Part shown: one piece after another, positions 15,381 to 24,286 of the stretch
How positions within the stretch are numbered: the first letter of the stretch is position 1
Layout: every line of letters starts with the position of its first letter
Source: Clostridiales bacterium
GTDB taxonomy: Bacteria > Bacillota > Clostridia > Oscillospirales > Oscillospiraceae
Reading direction: 5' to 3'
DNA length: 64,000 nt
NCBI GenBank assembly: GCA_019418025.1
Contig: DYCR01000002.1
Location: 62,001 to 126,000, forward strand
Translations under genes and position numbers: made by a program
Notes under the pieces: generated by a model
The model's input: the letters and a program-made list of their open reading frames with translations, nothing else
Databases searched by the model: none
Told to the model about the DNA's origin: nothing

Positions 15381-15458
15381 GGACCTCATCCTTTCTGTGC
15401 TGCTATGGGAAACATGCTAACATATTCAGACGGATTATTCAAGAAAAAATCCGAAAGG

Positions 15459-15487
15459 TTGACGTGGTGGAACAAATCTGCTAAAAT
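15459..15487 (+). promoter_or_regulatory. Promoter of the aminopeptidase gene
   Basis: TTGACG at 15459-15464, 17 bases, TAAAAT at 15482-15487, 27 bases before the start codon. Confidence 0.75.
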
Positions 15488-15514
15488 ACACAAAAACGTA
15501 CAAAGGAGTTATTT

Positions 15515-16738
15515 ATGAAAAAGACAGTTCTCAGAGAGTACGCCCGTCTGATCGTTCGCTGCGGTGTGAACGTCCAGAAGGGTCAGGAGGTTCTGGTGTA
15601 TGCCGGTCTCGATCAGCCGGAGTTTGTTCAGCTGGTGGTGGAAGAGGCATACAAGGCAAAGGCAAAGAAGGTCACCGTGGAGTGGAACTATGCGCCCTTG
15701 CAGAAGATCCATGTGCGCAACCAGTCTGTTACAACCATGGGCACCGTAGAGGCGTGGGAAAAAGAGCGTCAGCAGCATTACTGCGACGTTTTGCCTGCCC
15801 GCATCCATCTGGTGTCTGATGATCCCGACGGAATGAAGGGCATCAACATGGAGAAGCTGGCGAAGGCACGGAAGCTGAGCTATCCGGTACTGAAGTCTTA
15901 CTCCGATGAGTGTAACGGCAAGCAGCAGTGGTGCATTGCGGCAGTTCCCGGTGTGGCATGGGCCAAGAAGATCTTCCCCACCCTGAGCAAGAATCAGGCT
16001 GTTGAGAAGCTGTGGGAAGCAATCCTTTCTGCGTCCAGAGTGGATGACGATCCCATCAAGGCATGGGAAAAGCATAATGCGGATCTGGCAGAGCGCTGCG
16101 AGTATCTGAACATCCTGGAGATCGAGAGCCTGCACTATACTGCCGACAACGGCACCGATCTGACCGTCGGCATGATCCCTCAGGCCCATTTCTGCGGCGG
16201 CGGCGAAACCAGCCTGCAGGGCATTTTCTTCAATCCGAACATCCCTTCTGAGGAGTGCTTCATCTCTCCGATGAAGGGCAAGGCCGAGGGCATCGTCTAC
16301 TCCACCAAGCCGCTGAGCTATCAGGGACAGCTGATCGACGGTTTCTCCCTGCGCTTTGAAAACGGCAAGGTAGTCGAAGCCAAGGCTGAGCAGGGCGAGG
16401 AGCTGCTGAATACCATGATCTCCATGGACGAGGGCGCAGCATATCTGGGCGAGTGCGCACTGGTGCCTCAGGCAAGCCCCATTGCAGAAAGCGGCATCCT
16501 GTTCTACAACACGCTGTTTGACGAAAATGCATCCTGCCATCTGGCTATGGGCAGAGGATATACCGACACCATTAAGGACTACCAGAATTATACTCTGGAG
16601 CAGTGCCGCGAAATGGGCATCAATGACTCCATGATCCATGTGGATTTCATGATCGGCTGCGACAGCATGCGGATCGATGCGATCTGCACCGACGGCAGTG
16701 TGGTGCGCATCTTTGAAAAAGGAAACTGGGCTTTCTGA
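15515..16738 (+). CDS. Aminopeptidase, M29 (thermophilic aminopeptidase) family
   Basis: A 407-residue cytosolic metallo-aminopeptidase of the M29 family (AmpS, PepS, aminopeptidase T), which frees N-terminal residues from peptides with two Co/Zn ions. Recognisable segments are LREYARLIVRCGVNVQKGQ, VTVEWNYAPL, the metal-site SEECFISPMKGKAEGIVY segment, AYLGECALVP with a metal-binding Glu, and HLAMGRGYTDT and MIHVDFMIGCDSM near the C-terminus. The length is typical. CAAAGGAG precedes ATG 15515. It has its own promoter; I see no clear terminator before the rpmE promoter. Confidence 0.93.
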   Translation: MKKTVLREYARLIVRCGVNVQKGQEVLVYAGLDQPEFVQLVVEEAYKAKAKKVTVEWNYAPLQKIHVRNQSVTTMGTVEAWEKERQQHYCDVLPARIHLVSDDPDGMKGINMEKLAKARKLSYPVLKSYSDECNGKQQWCIAAVPGVAWAKKIFPTLSKNQAVEKLWEAILSASRVDDDPIKAWEKHNADLAERCEYLNILEIESLHYTADNGTDLTVGMIPQAHFCGGGETSLQGIFFNPNIPSEECFISPMKGKAEGIVYSTKPLSYQGQLIDGFSLRFENGKVVEAKAEQGEELLNTMISMDEGAAYLGECALVPQASPIAESGILFYNTLFDENASCHLAMGRGYTDTIKDYQNYTLEQCREMGINDSMIHVDFMIGCDSMRIDAICTDGSVVRIFEKGNWAF

Positions 16739-16776
16739 TTTCTCTGATTAATTTACAGAAAAATTCAAAATAACAC

Positions 16777-16805
16777 TTGCATTTTGTGTGGGAATGTGTT
16801 ATGAT
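16777..16805 (+). promoter_or_regulatory. Promoter of rpmE
   Basis: TTGCAT at 16777-16782, 17 bases, TATGAT at 16800-16805. A 60-base leader follows before the start at 16874. Confidence 0.75.
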
Positions 16806-16826
16806 AGCCGAGCGATTGAAATTGCT

Positions 16827-16844
16827 AAGGGCGCTTATGCCCTT
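16827..16844 (+). promoter_or_regulatory. Hairpin in the rpmE leader
   Basis: AAGGGC and GCCCTT form a 6-bp stem with a GCTTAT loop in the 5' untranslated region, about 30 bases before the start codon. Ribosomal protein L31 leaders are known to bind their own product in several bacteria; this could be such a site, but I cannot match it to a described class by eye. Confidence 0.4.
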
Positions 16845-16873
16845 TTACGAACATTCAGAAAGAGGTGAACAAC

Positions 16874-17074
16874 ATGAAGGAAGGTATCCATCCCAATTAC
16901 GAACAGACTACGATTCGCTGCGCTTGTGGCAATGTCTTTACCACTGGTTCCACCAAGAAGGACATCAAGGTTGAAATCTGCTCTAAGTGCCACCCTTTCT
17001 ATACCGGCAAGCAGAAGCTGGTTGACACCGGTGGACGTGTTGACCGTTTCAACAAGCGTTTTGGCCTGAAGTAA
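16874..17074 (+). CDS. rpmE: 50S ribosomal protein L31, zinc type
   Basis: A 66-residue ribosomal protein of the large subunit central protuberance. It is the Cys-containing (C+) form: RCACGNVF supplies one Cys pair and ICSKCHPFYTGKQK the other, together binding zinc. The Cys-less paralogue that replaces it under zinc shortage is not in this window. AGAGGTG precedes ATG 16874; a GTG at 16865 lies inside the ribosome site and is less likely. Confidence 0.97.
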   Translation: MKEGIHPNYEQTTIRCACGNVFTTGSTKKDIKVEICSKCHPFYTGKQKLVDTGGRVDRFNKRFGLK

Positions 17075-17080
17075 GACCTA

Positions 17081-17114
17081 AAGCCCGCACTGCGTTCGTA
17101 GTGCGGGCTTTTTA
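17081..17114 (+). terminator. Intrinsic terminator after rpmE
   Basis: An 11-bp perfect stem, AAGCCCGCACT and AGTGCGGGCTT, with an 8-base loop, followed by a T-run. Confidence 0.9.
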
Positions 17115-17155
17115 TATCTTTATGACGAATTTGCGGTTTTTCCGCGAGGTGATGT

Positions 17156-18424
17156 ATGAATCTACAATTTGATGAACATGTACAGGAGCGTGCAGTTTTG
17201 GTTGGCCTGAATGCCGACTGCTTCAAGGCCGATCAGACTGCCACGGATGAAACTCTGGAGGAGCTGGAGGCACTGCTGGAGACTGCCGGCGGATTTTGCA
17301 CGGCAAAGGTCCTGCAAAACCGTCACACGCCCGATTCCCACAGCTTCATCGGTGAGGGAAAGGCTCAGGAGGTCCGGATGCTGATTGAAGCGACGGAATC
17401 CACCATGGCGGTTTTTGACAATGAGCTTTCCGCCGGACAGATCCGTGCACTGGAGGAGATCCTTGGCGTGACGGTCTTGGATCGGAGTGCGCTGATCTTG
17501 GATATCTTTGCCCAGAGAGCCAAAACACGGGAAGGCAGACTTCAGGTGGAATTGGCGCAGTATAAATATCTTCTGCCCCGGCTGTCGGGCATGGGAACCA
17601 GTCTTTCAAGACAGGGCGGCGGCATCGGCACCCGAGGACCCGGTGAGACAAAACTGGAATCCGACCGGAGGCATATCCGTGAACGGATCGCCAGACTGGA
17701 GGCGGAGCTGAAGCAGGTGCGTCAGGTGCGGGGCGTTCAGCGTGAACGGCGAATGAAAAATTCCGTTCCTGTTGTTGCCATCGTCGGTTACACCAACGCA
17801 GGCAAGTCCACGCTGCTCAATCAGCTGACCGGCGCAGGTATTCCGGCGAATAACCGTCTGTTCGATACTCTGGATACGACCTCCCGTCAGCTGACGGTGT
17901 CTGATAATCTGGATGTGATCTTGTCCGATACAGTCGGTTTTATTGCAAAGCTGCCCCACCATCTGGTGGATGCCTTCCGGGCTACACTGGAGGAGCTTGA
18001 GTATGCAGATGTGCTGCTCCACGTGATCGACTCAGCAGATCCTCATCGGCAGGAGCATATTCAGGTGGTGGAAAAGCTGATCCATCAGCTGTCCAAGGAA
18101 GGGACACCGGTCATCAGCTGCTACAATAAGGCGGATCTGGTAGAGCCGACGGATATTCCAGTGGGCGAAGATGTGGTTGCAATTTCCGCATCTAAGGGCG
18201 ATAATATGATCGGGCTGTTGAAGGCCGTTGAAAAGGCGCTTGACAAGGGGCTGCATCATGTGCGGCTCTGCCTGCCGTACTCCATGGGCGGTATGGTGGA
18301 GACACTGCACGATGGGGCTCAGGTGAAAAGCGTGGACTATACCGCTGAGGGCATCGAGATCGAGACTGTCGTGGACGAGATCCTCTATGGCCGAGTGCGG
18401 GAGTATGTAACAGAGGAGTTGTAA
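17156..18424 (+). CDS. hflX: GTPase HflX
   Basis: A ribosome-binding GTPase that splits stalled or stressed 70S ribosomes. The 422-residue product has the HflX N-terminal domain, the glycine-rich linker with GPGETKLESDRR, a coiled helix (ARLEAELKQVRQVRGVQRERR) and the G domain: G1 GYTNAGKST, G3 DTVGF, G4 NKAD, and SASKGD as G5. A GAGGTGAT site stands before ATG 17156. It is followed after 5 bases by yigZ, so the two form an operon. Confidence 0.95.
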   Translation: MNLQFDEHVQERAVLVGLNADCFKADQTATDETLEELEALLETAGGFCTAKVLQNRHTPDSHSFIGEGKAQEVRMLIEATESTMAVFDNELSAGQIRALEEILGVTVLDRSALILDIFAQRAKTREGRLQVELAQYKYLLPRLSGMGTSLSRQGGGIGTRGPGETKLESDRRHIRERIARLEAELKQVRQVRGVQRERRMKNSVPVVAIVGYTNAGKSTLLNQLTGAGIPANNRLFDTLDTTSRQLTVSDNLDVILSDTVGFIAKLPHHLVDAFRATLEELEYADVLLHVIDSADPHRQEHIQVVEKLIHQLSKEGTPVISCYNKADLVEPTDIPVGEDVVAISASKGDNMIGLLKAVEKALDKGLHHVRLCLPYSMGGMVETLHDGAQVKSVDYTAEGIEIETVVDEILYGRVREYVTEEL

Positions 18425-18429
18425 GATCC

Positions 18430-19059
18430 ATGGAAGAATATCTGGTGCCGACGGATTATGGCGAGGACGAGTTTACAGAGAAAAAATCCCGATTTATCGG
18501 CCGTGTCTGGCCGGTAGAGACGGAGGAGGAGGCACTGGAGCGTATTCAGCAGATGAAAAAACAGCATTATGATGCCACGCACAACTGCTGGGCGTATATC
18601 ATCAAGGATGGTGCCGTTCGTTTTTCCGATGACGGTGAGCCCGGCGGCACGGCAGGGATGCCCATGATGCAGGTATTGCAGCGGGAGGGCATATCCAACG
18701 TGGTGTGTGTGGTCACCCGATATTTCGGAGGGATACTGCTGGGGGCAGGCGGTCTGGTTCGTGCCTATACCAAGGGGGCCAAGATCGCGGTAGATGCGGC
18801 AGGAAAATCCATGAAGCGGGTTTGGTCTGTGCTGTATGTGCCTTGTCCTTACAGCTTTTACGAGCGGGTGAAGCTGGAGGTGGCAGCCTTCGGCGGGATC
18901 ATCCGGGATACGCAGTTCGGTGCTGAGGTCGATTTGGAGATCCTTGTTCCCCGTGATCAAAGCACTCCCTTTCTGGATCGGCTGACCGATATGTCGGCAG
19001 GTACACTGGAGGGGATGGAGACCGGACAGGAATACCGGGCATTCCCGGTGACGGAATAA
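18430..19059 (+). CDS. yigZ: YigZ family protein (UPF0029/IMPACT)
   Basis: A 209-residue protein of the YigZ family with the N-terminal UPF0029 domain (EKKSRFIGRVWPV; NCWAYIIKDG; SDDGEPGGTAGMPMMQVLQ; VVTRYFGGILLGAGGLVRAY) and a C-terminal DUF1949 ferredoxin-like domain (about 135-205). Homologues are linked to translation control (IMPACT in eukaryotes) but the bacterial role is uncertain. It begins 5 bases after hflX, another ribosome-associated protein. Confidence 0.92.
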   Translation: MEEYLVPTDYGEDEFTEKKSRFIGRVWPVETEEEALERIQQMKKQHYDATHNCWAYIIKDGAVRFSDDGEPGGTAGMPMMQVLQREGISNVVCVVTRYFGGILLGAGGLVRAYTKGAKIAVDAAGKSMKRVWSVLYVPCPYSFYERVKLEVAAFGGIIRDTQFGAEVDLEILVPRDQSTPFLDRLTDMSAGTLEGMETGQEYRAFPVTE

Positions 19060-19080
19060 TCGAATATAGGGGGTATCGCT

Positions 19081-20094
19081 ATGTCAGTTCGTGATTTTTT
19101 GGAACAGCAGGAACATGTATTCCTTGACCCCGGTGCGGCTTTTTCCGACAACAGTAAGGGCAGGCCCTTTCCGGAGGAGGTTCGTGATGACGAGGTTCGG
19201 ACGTGTTATCAGCGGGATGTGGACCGGATCATCCACTCTAAGGCATTTCGCCGGCTGATGCACAAGACTCAGGTGTTTCTGCGCCCGGAGGGGGATCATT
19301 ACCGTACCAGAATGACCCACACCATTGAGGTGGCCAGAATTTCCAGAACCATTGCCAGAGCGCTGCGACTGAACGAGGATCTGACAGAAGCCATCGCCAT
19401 GGGGCACGATTTGGGCCATACTCCCTTCGGACATGCAGGGGAAGTGGCGATATCGGAGGCTATGGGGGTATCCTTTCGTCACAATGAGCAGAGTCTGCGT
19501 GTGGTGGATGTTCTGGAAAACGGCGGTCGGGGGCTGAACCTGACCGAGGAGGTGCGCATGGGGATCTTGGGGCATACCGGTGCCTATATCCCGGAAACGC
19601 TGGAGGGAAAGATCGTCCGGCGCTCCGACCAGATCGCCTATGTCAACCACGATATCGACGATGCCATGCGGGCAGGAATCCTGAGCAATGATGATATCCC
19701 CCGTTCTATTTCCCGTCTGCTGGGCTATACCCATAAAGAGCGGATCAACACCTTGGTGTGTGATATGATCGCCGCATCACGGGAGGCAGGGACCCTTGCC
19801 ATGAGTGATGATATTGAGACTGCCTTGCGGGATTTGCGTGCATTTATGTTTGAGCATGTTTACCGCAACCCCGTAGCAAAGGCGCAGGAGCGTAAAGCAA
19901 GGGATATGCTCCAGAGATTGTATGAATATTACATGAGCAATCCGGAAGCTCTGCCGGCGGATTTTCTTCCCCAGCTGAGCTTTGACGGCATGGCCAGAAC
20001 CGTCTGTGATTACATAGCCGGCATGACCGATAAATATGCGGTCGATAAATATGCGGAACTTTTCATTCCTTCGGGGTGGAATGTTCGGGGATAA
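19081..20094 (+). CDS. dgt: dGTP triphosphohydrolase-like HD protein
   Basis: An HD-domain phosphohydrolase that splits dNTPs to nucleoside and triphosphate and tunes the dNTP pool. The 337-residue product has RAFRRLMHKTQVF-like segments, the first metal His in RTRMTHTIEVARIS, the HD pair in AMGHDLGHTPFGHAGE and the later Asp in YVNHDIDDAM. It begins MSVRDFLEQQEHVFLDPGAAFS, typical of the Clostridial type found upstream of dnaG. GGGGGTATCGCT precedes ATG 19081, giving a fair ribosome site. Confidence 0.92.
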   Translation: MSVRDFLEQQEHVFLDPGAAFSDNSKGRPFPEEVRDDEVRTCYQRDVDRIIHSKAFRRLMHKTQVFLRPEGDHYRTRMTHTIEVARISRTIARALRLNEDLTEAIAMGHDLGHTPFGHAGEVAISEAMGVSFRHNEQSLRVVDVLENGGRGLNLTEEVRMGILGHTGAYIPETLEGKIVRRSDQIAYVNHDIDDAMRAGILSNDDIPRSISRLLGYTHKERINTLVCDMIAASREAGTLAMSDDIETALRDLRAFMFEHVYRNPVAKAQERKARDMLQRLYEYYMSNPEALPADFLPQLSFDGMARTVCDYIAGMTDKYAVDKYAELFIPSGWNVRG

Positions 20095-20133
20095 TGTGGT
20101 ATAATATCCTGAAATGCAGATTAGAGGGGGAGC

Positions 20134-20580
20134 ATGATGAAGAAACAAACGATCTGGGGTGTGGTATTTGCCATGCTGAGTACGCTGTCACTGGCTGTGG
20201 CCTCAAACCCAACGGCGGTCAGCGTATTTGCCGTGAGTGAGTCCACCACCAAAGTCTATTCCTTCTTCCAGCCGGTGCCGGATGCTCCGGCGGCAATGTG
20301 TCTGCTTTATGCAGGCATCGCCAGCGGCATCACACTGATGCTGTCTGTTGCATATCTGTTCCGCGGAAAGAAAAGCTGGCTGAAGTGGATCGTCGGCGGC
20401 AGCTTTGTCTCTATGACACTGGCGGTGCTGCCTCTGGTGATCAAGTCAGAGCCGATCGTGCTGCCGAATATGCTGCATCCGCTGACCATGGGTGTTGTGA
20501 GCATGCTGTCATATTTTCTGCTGCGCTCTGACAAGACCGCGGCGGAGGAGCCTGAGGGCGAAAGACTGAGTCTGCATTAA
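20134..20580 (+). CDS. Four-helix membrane protein of unknown function
   Basis: I do not recognise this 148-residue protein. It has four predicted membrane helices (about residues 8-30, 55-77, 85-104, 110-130) and a short charged C-terminal tail (KTAAEEPEGERLSLH). The first helix could be a signal anchor. AGAGGGGG precedes ATG 20134. A TATAAT lies at 20100-20105 but no convincing -35 box accompanies it. It sits between dgt and dnaG, a place where a spacer gene of this kind is not part of the classical operon. Confidence 0.75.
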   Translation: MMKKQTIWGVVFAMLSTLSLAVASNPTAVSVFAVSESTTKVYSFFQPVPDAPAAMCLLYAGIASGITLMLSVAYLFRGKKSWLKWIVGGSFVSMTLAVLPLVIKSEPIVLPNMLHPLTMGVVSMLSYFLLRSDKTAAEEPEGERLSLH

Positions 20581-20615
20581 ATCAATTGGCATGAACGAAG
20601 AGAGGAGGGATCGGT

Positions 20616-22355
20616 ATGGGATTTCCACCGTCCTTTGTGGACGAATTGATCGCGCGCAACCCAATTGAGGATGTTGTGGGGCAGTATGTGAACCTGAAGC
20701 GCTCAGGAGCCAATATGTTTGGGTTATGCCCGTTTCATGGGGAAAAAACCGCATCCTTCTCGGTGGCTCCGGATAAGGGGATCTACTATTGCTTTGGCTG
20801 TCATAAGGGCGGCGGCGTGATCAATTTTATGATGGAAATTGAGGGGCTGACCTATCCGGATGCCGTCCGTTCTCTGGCGAAACGGGTCGGGATGCAGATC
20901 CCGGAGGACGAGCAGTATCAGAGCCGCTACCGCCATCAGGAGCGCCTTTGGGCGCTAAGCAAAGAGGCGGCACGGTTTTTCAATGCACAGCTATATCTTC
21001 CGGCGGGGGCTGAGGGGCTTGCCTATGCACAGCGCAGGGGAATGCCCAAGTCAACGCTTACAAAATTCGGTGTCGGATTTGCGCCCAATGCATGGTCTGC
21101 GCTGACCGATGCCATGCGAAAAAAGGGCTACACCGATCAAGAACTGATCGATGCGGGTCTGGTCTCTGAAAAAGGGGGACGCATTTATGACCGGTTCCGC
21201 AACCGGCTGATGTTCCCCATCATCGATGTCCGGGGGAATGTGATCGGATTCGGCGGACGTGTTATGGACGACTCAACGCCGAAGTACCTCAATTCTCCGG
21301 AAACGGTGATCTTTAACAAGCGTAAGAACCTGTTTGCGCTGAATCTGGCGAAGAAAACCAAACTGGGATACCTGATTTTGGTAGAGGGCTATATGGACGC
21401 AGTGGCCCTGCATCAGTATGGCTTTGACTGTGCAGTGGCTTCTCTGGGTACGAGCCTGACAGAGGAGCATGCGGTCCTGATCAGCAGATATACCGAGCAG
21501 GTGGTCCTGATCTATGACGGTGACGAGGCAGGGCAGCGGGCGACCAGACGGGCGATCCCGATTCTGGAAAAGGCAGGGCTTCAGGTGAAGGTCCTTCGGA
21601 TGAAGGATGCCAAGGACCCGGACGAATTTTTGAAAAAATTCGGTGCAGATCGATTTAAGCTCCTGTTGGAGGATGCCTCCAACCGAGTGGAGTATCAGCT
21701 CAATGCCATCTCCCGCAAGTATGACATCAGGGAAGATGACCAGAGGGTCAAGTTTATTCAGGAGTGTGCGATCCTGATCAGCACACTGCCAAGCTCGGTA
21801 CAGCGAGAGGTTTACGGAAACCGTGTCGCCGAGGCCGGCGGGATCAGCTTCGAGGCAATGAAGATGGAGGTTGCAAAGGCCTACAAAAACCGCCAGCGCA
21901 AAGAGCAGAGGCAGCAGGAGAAAAAGGATCTTGCTCCGGCTCAGGCCGTGCAGCCCAAGAGCCGTACCATCCGCTATGAGGACGTAAAGTCGGCAATGGC
22001 GGAAGAGGGCGTCATTGCGCAGGGACTGCGCGATCCAAGCCTGTTTGACCTGTGCGGAGATCTGCGGGGAGAGGAATTTTCCTCTGAACTTCTGGGCAGA
22101 GTGTATCAGCAGCTGCGGGAGCGCCACATGCAGGGGCTTCGGGCAGAATTGGGCTCACTGGAGGACTTGGATGCGGAGGAGATGTCCCATGTGGCGGGGA
22201 TCATTCAGCGTCAGAGCGGCCCGGTGAATGAAAGAGCAATGAAAGACTGCGTTGCGACCATTCGTGCAGAGGCACAAAGGCGGGGCGTCCACACGGAGGA
22301 TGACCTGCTTGCACTGCGCAATAAGTTGAAAGAAAGCAAAGGATATAAGGTATGA
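20616..22355 (+). CDS. dnaG: DNA primase
   Basis: Makes the RNA primers for lagging-strand synthesis. The 579-residue product has the CHC2 zinc-binding domain (LCPFHGEKTASFSV then YYCFGCHKGG, residues about 35-70), the catalytic core with the FRNRLMFPI and GFGGRVMDD motifs, Toprim motifs (VEGYMDAVALHQ and IYDGDEAGQRA), and a C-terminal helicase-binding region. AGAGGAGG precedes ATG 20616. The end overlaps the next sigma-factor gene by 4 bases, the normal dnaG-rpoD arrangement. Confidence 0.96.
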   Translation: MGFPPSFVDELIARNPIEDVVGQYVNLKRSGANMFGLCPFHGEKTASFSVAPDKGIYYCFGCHKGGGVINFMMEIEGLTYPDAVRSLAKRVGMQIPEDEQYQSRYRHQERLWALSKEAARFFNAQLYLPAGAEGLAYAQRRGMPKSTLTKFGVGFAPNAWSALTDAMRKKGYTDQELIDAGLVSEKGGRIYDRFRNRLMFPIIDVRGNVIGFGGRVMDDSTPKYLNSPETVIFNKRKNLFALNLAKKTKLGYLILVEGYMDAVALHQYGFDCAVASLGTSLTEEHAVLISRYTEQVVLIYDGDEAGQRATRRAIPILEKAGLQVKVLRMKDAKDPDEFLKKFGADRFKLLLEDASNRVEYQLNAISRKYDIREDDQRVKFIQECAILISTLPSSVQREVYGNRVAEAGGISFEAMKMEVAKAYKNRQRKEQRQQEKKDLAPAQAVQPKSRTIRYEDVKSAMAEEGVIAQGLRDPSLFDLCGDLRGEEFSSELLGRVYQQLRERHMQGLRAELGSLEDLDAEEMSHVAGIIQRQSGPVNERAMKDCVATIRAEAQRRGVHTEDDLLALRNKLKESKGYKV

Positions 22356-23227
22356 CACCTGAATTGCTGGATAAAGAAAACAAAACAGCACCCGTTCGTT
22401 CCGGTGACGACGATGTTCGTCAGTATCTTCAGGAGATCCGCGCCTATCCAAGGCTGACACTGGAGCAGGAACAGCAGATCGCCCGCCGCTGTGCGGAGGG
22501 GGATCAGGAGGCGATACGCCAAATGGTCAACTCCAATCTGCGGCTGGTGGTCAGTGTGGCAAGGGAATACGCCGGACGGGGGGTACCGCTTCTGGACCTG
22601 ATTCAGGAGGGGTCCATCGGACTGATCGTGGCGGCAAAGAAGTTTGATTATACCTTAGAATATCGTTTTTCTACATATGCGACCAAGTGGATCCGCCAGA
22701 GGATCACCCGATATTTGACCGACCACAGCGGGCTGATCCGGGTGCCGTCCCATACGGCGGAGCGGATGCGGAAGGTCGTGACGGCTAAAAACTCGCTGAT
22801 GCAGGAGCTGGGGCAGGAGCCAACCAATGAGCAGATCGCACAGCGCGCCGGGATCTCCGAGGAAAAGGTGCTTCAGCTTTTGAAGCTGGCCCCGGAAACC
22901 TGTTCACTGGATGCGCCGGTGGGGGAGGATGGCGGCGACACCATGGCAAGCATCCTGCCAACCAACGAATCGGCAGAGCCGCAGACGGAAATGATCCGTC
23001 AGGAACTGGTTTCGCTGATGGATGGACTGCTTGCGCAGCTGTCTGAGCGGCAGAGCCAGATTCTAAGGCTCAGATTTGGCATGGAGGACGGGATCTGCTA
23101 CACCCTTGAAGAAATTGGAAAAATGCTTGGAATTTCCAAAGAGCGTGTGCGTCAGGTGGAAAAACAGGCGATCGAACGCCTGAAAAGACTTGGTGCAGAC
23201 CTCGGACTGGAGGACTTTTTAGAATGA
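22352..23227 (+). CDS. Sigma-70 family factor without region 1.1 (RpoD position)
   Basis: A 291-residue sigma-70 factor that starts directly at region 1.2 (DDVRQYLQEIRAYPRLT). Region 2 is well kept (NLRLVVSVAREYAGRG, LDLIQEGSIGLI, RFSTYATKWIRQRITRYL), region 3 is present (EQIAQRAGISEEKV) and region 4 is nearly canonical (TLEEIGKMLGISKERVRQVEKQAIERLK). It occupies the rpoD place after dnaG but is short, and region 2.4 departs from housekeeping RpoD: KWIRQRITRYLTDHSG instead of the usual WWIRQAITRAIADQAR. It overlaps the second sigma gene by 4 bases. It may be the main sigma of this lineage or a relative of it. Confidence 0.85.
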   Translation: MTPELLDKENKTAPVRSGDDDVRQYLQEIRAYPRLTLEQEQQIARRCAEGDQEAIRQMVNSNLRLVVSVAREYAGRGVPLLDLIQEGSIGLIVAAKKFDYTLEYRFSTYATKWIRQRITRYLTDHSGLIRVPSHTAERMRKVVTAKNSLMQELGQEPTNEQIAQRAGISEEKVLQLLKLAPETCSLDAPVGEDGGDTMASILPTNESAEPQTEMIRQELVSLMDGLLAQLSERQSQILRLRFGMEDGICYTLEEIGKMLGISKERVRQVEKQAIERLKRLGADLGLEDFLE

Positions 23228-24267
23228 ATGAATTTGTTTTTGAACCGATGCCCTCTCCGTGGGAGCTGGCGGTGGCGAGGATGCAGCCGGGGGAAAGCTT
23301 GAGCGCACAGCGTTTTTTGGCGCTGATCGCCTCCAGTGAGGATGCTTCTGCTGAGGACGCGGTACTGGAACTGGAGCGGCGGGGCGTGATTCTGGATGTA
23401 TCGGATCTTCCTAAGGCGCAGGGGAATCCCCAGACCCAGTCAAGACTGGATCTTGAGGAAAAGCTGCTGCGTGAGGGGCGTCTGATCGAGAACCTGGAGG
23501 CCCATGACCCTCTGCGGCTGTATCTGGAGGAGATCGCCGAGCTTTCTGCGCTTGCAGACGGCACGGAGCTGACAGCGGCTGCGGCAGCCGGTGACGAAGG
23601 GGCTATGCGGGCGCTTTCGGACGGTTATCTGGGATGTGTGGTCGAGTGCGCAAAGGAATATGCCGGCTGCGGCGTGCTGCTGATGGATCTGATCCAGGAG
23701 GGCAGCCTCGGCCTGTGGCAGGGTATCCTTGCCTATGAGTCAGGAGCGTTTCGACCCCACGCCGTATGGTGGATCCGTCAGGCGATGGCAAGGGCGGTCA
23801 CGCTTCAGGCTCAGGCAAACGGCGTAGGTGAAAGCCTGTCCAAGCAGATCGACCAATATCAAAAAGCCGACGGCAGACTGCTGACCCGGCTGAGACGGAA
23901 TCCGACCGATCAGGAGATCGCTCAGGAAATGGGCATCACACTGGAAGAAACCATGGCATTGGGGAAAATGCTGCGGGAGATCCAGACCATGGCGAAGCTG
24001 AAAAACCCAGAGGCCGCACAGGAACAGGATCAGGAGGATGAGCAGGCCGTTGAGGATACGGCGTATTATCAGCAGCGTCAGCGCATCGATGATATGCTCA
24101 CCGGTCTGACTGAGCGGGAGTCACAGCTGGTCCGGCTGCGCTATGGCTTGGACGGTCAGCTGCCGATGACAGCGGCCGAGGTCGGACAAAAGCTGAACAT
24201 GACCATGGATGAAGTGGTGGCGCTGGAGGCTGCTGCACTTGCAAAAATGCGCCAAAAGGGCGATTAA
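23224..24267 (+). CDS. Divergent sigma-70-like protein with a 1.1-like N-terminus
   Basis: A 347-residue sigma-70-related protein overlapping the preceding sigma gene. Residues 1-65 look like sigma region 1.1 (short helices ending ELERRGVILDVSDLP), residues about 95-105 like region 1.2 (HDPLRLYLEEIAEL). Region 2 is partly kept (MDLIQEGSLGLWQ; VWWIRQAMARAVTLQAQ) but the FSTYAT melting segment is FRPHAV. Region 4 (TAAEVGQKLNMTMDEVVALEAAALAKM) lacks the RVRQIE recognition helix. It may be a specialised sigma factor, a co-sigma or a modulator of the neighbour. It overlaps by 4 bases with the gene before. Confidence 0.75.
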   Translation: MNEFVFEPMPSPWELAVARMQPGESLSAQRFLALIASSEDASAEDAVLELERRGVILDVSDLPKAQGNPQTQSRLDLEEKLLREGRLIENLEAHDPLRLYLEEIAELSALADGTELTAAAAAGDEGAMRALSDGYLGCVVECAKEYAGCGVLLMDLIQEGSLGLWQGILAYESGAFRPHAVWWIRQAMARAVTLQAQANGVGESLSKQIDQYQKADGRLLTRLRRNPTDQEIAQEMGITLEETMALGKMLREIQTMAKLKNPEAAQEQDQEDEQAVEDTAYYQQRQRIDDMLTGLTERESQLVRLRYGLDGQLPMTAAEVGQKLNMTMDEVVALEAAALAKMRQKGD

Positions 24268-24286
24268 AGAGAAGGAGTCGTTGAAA

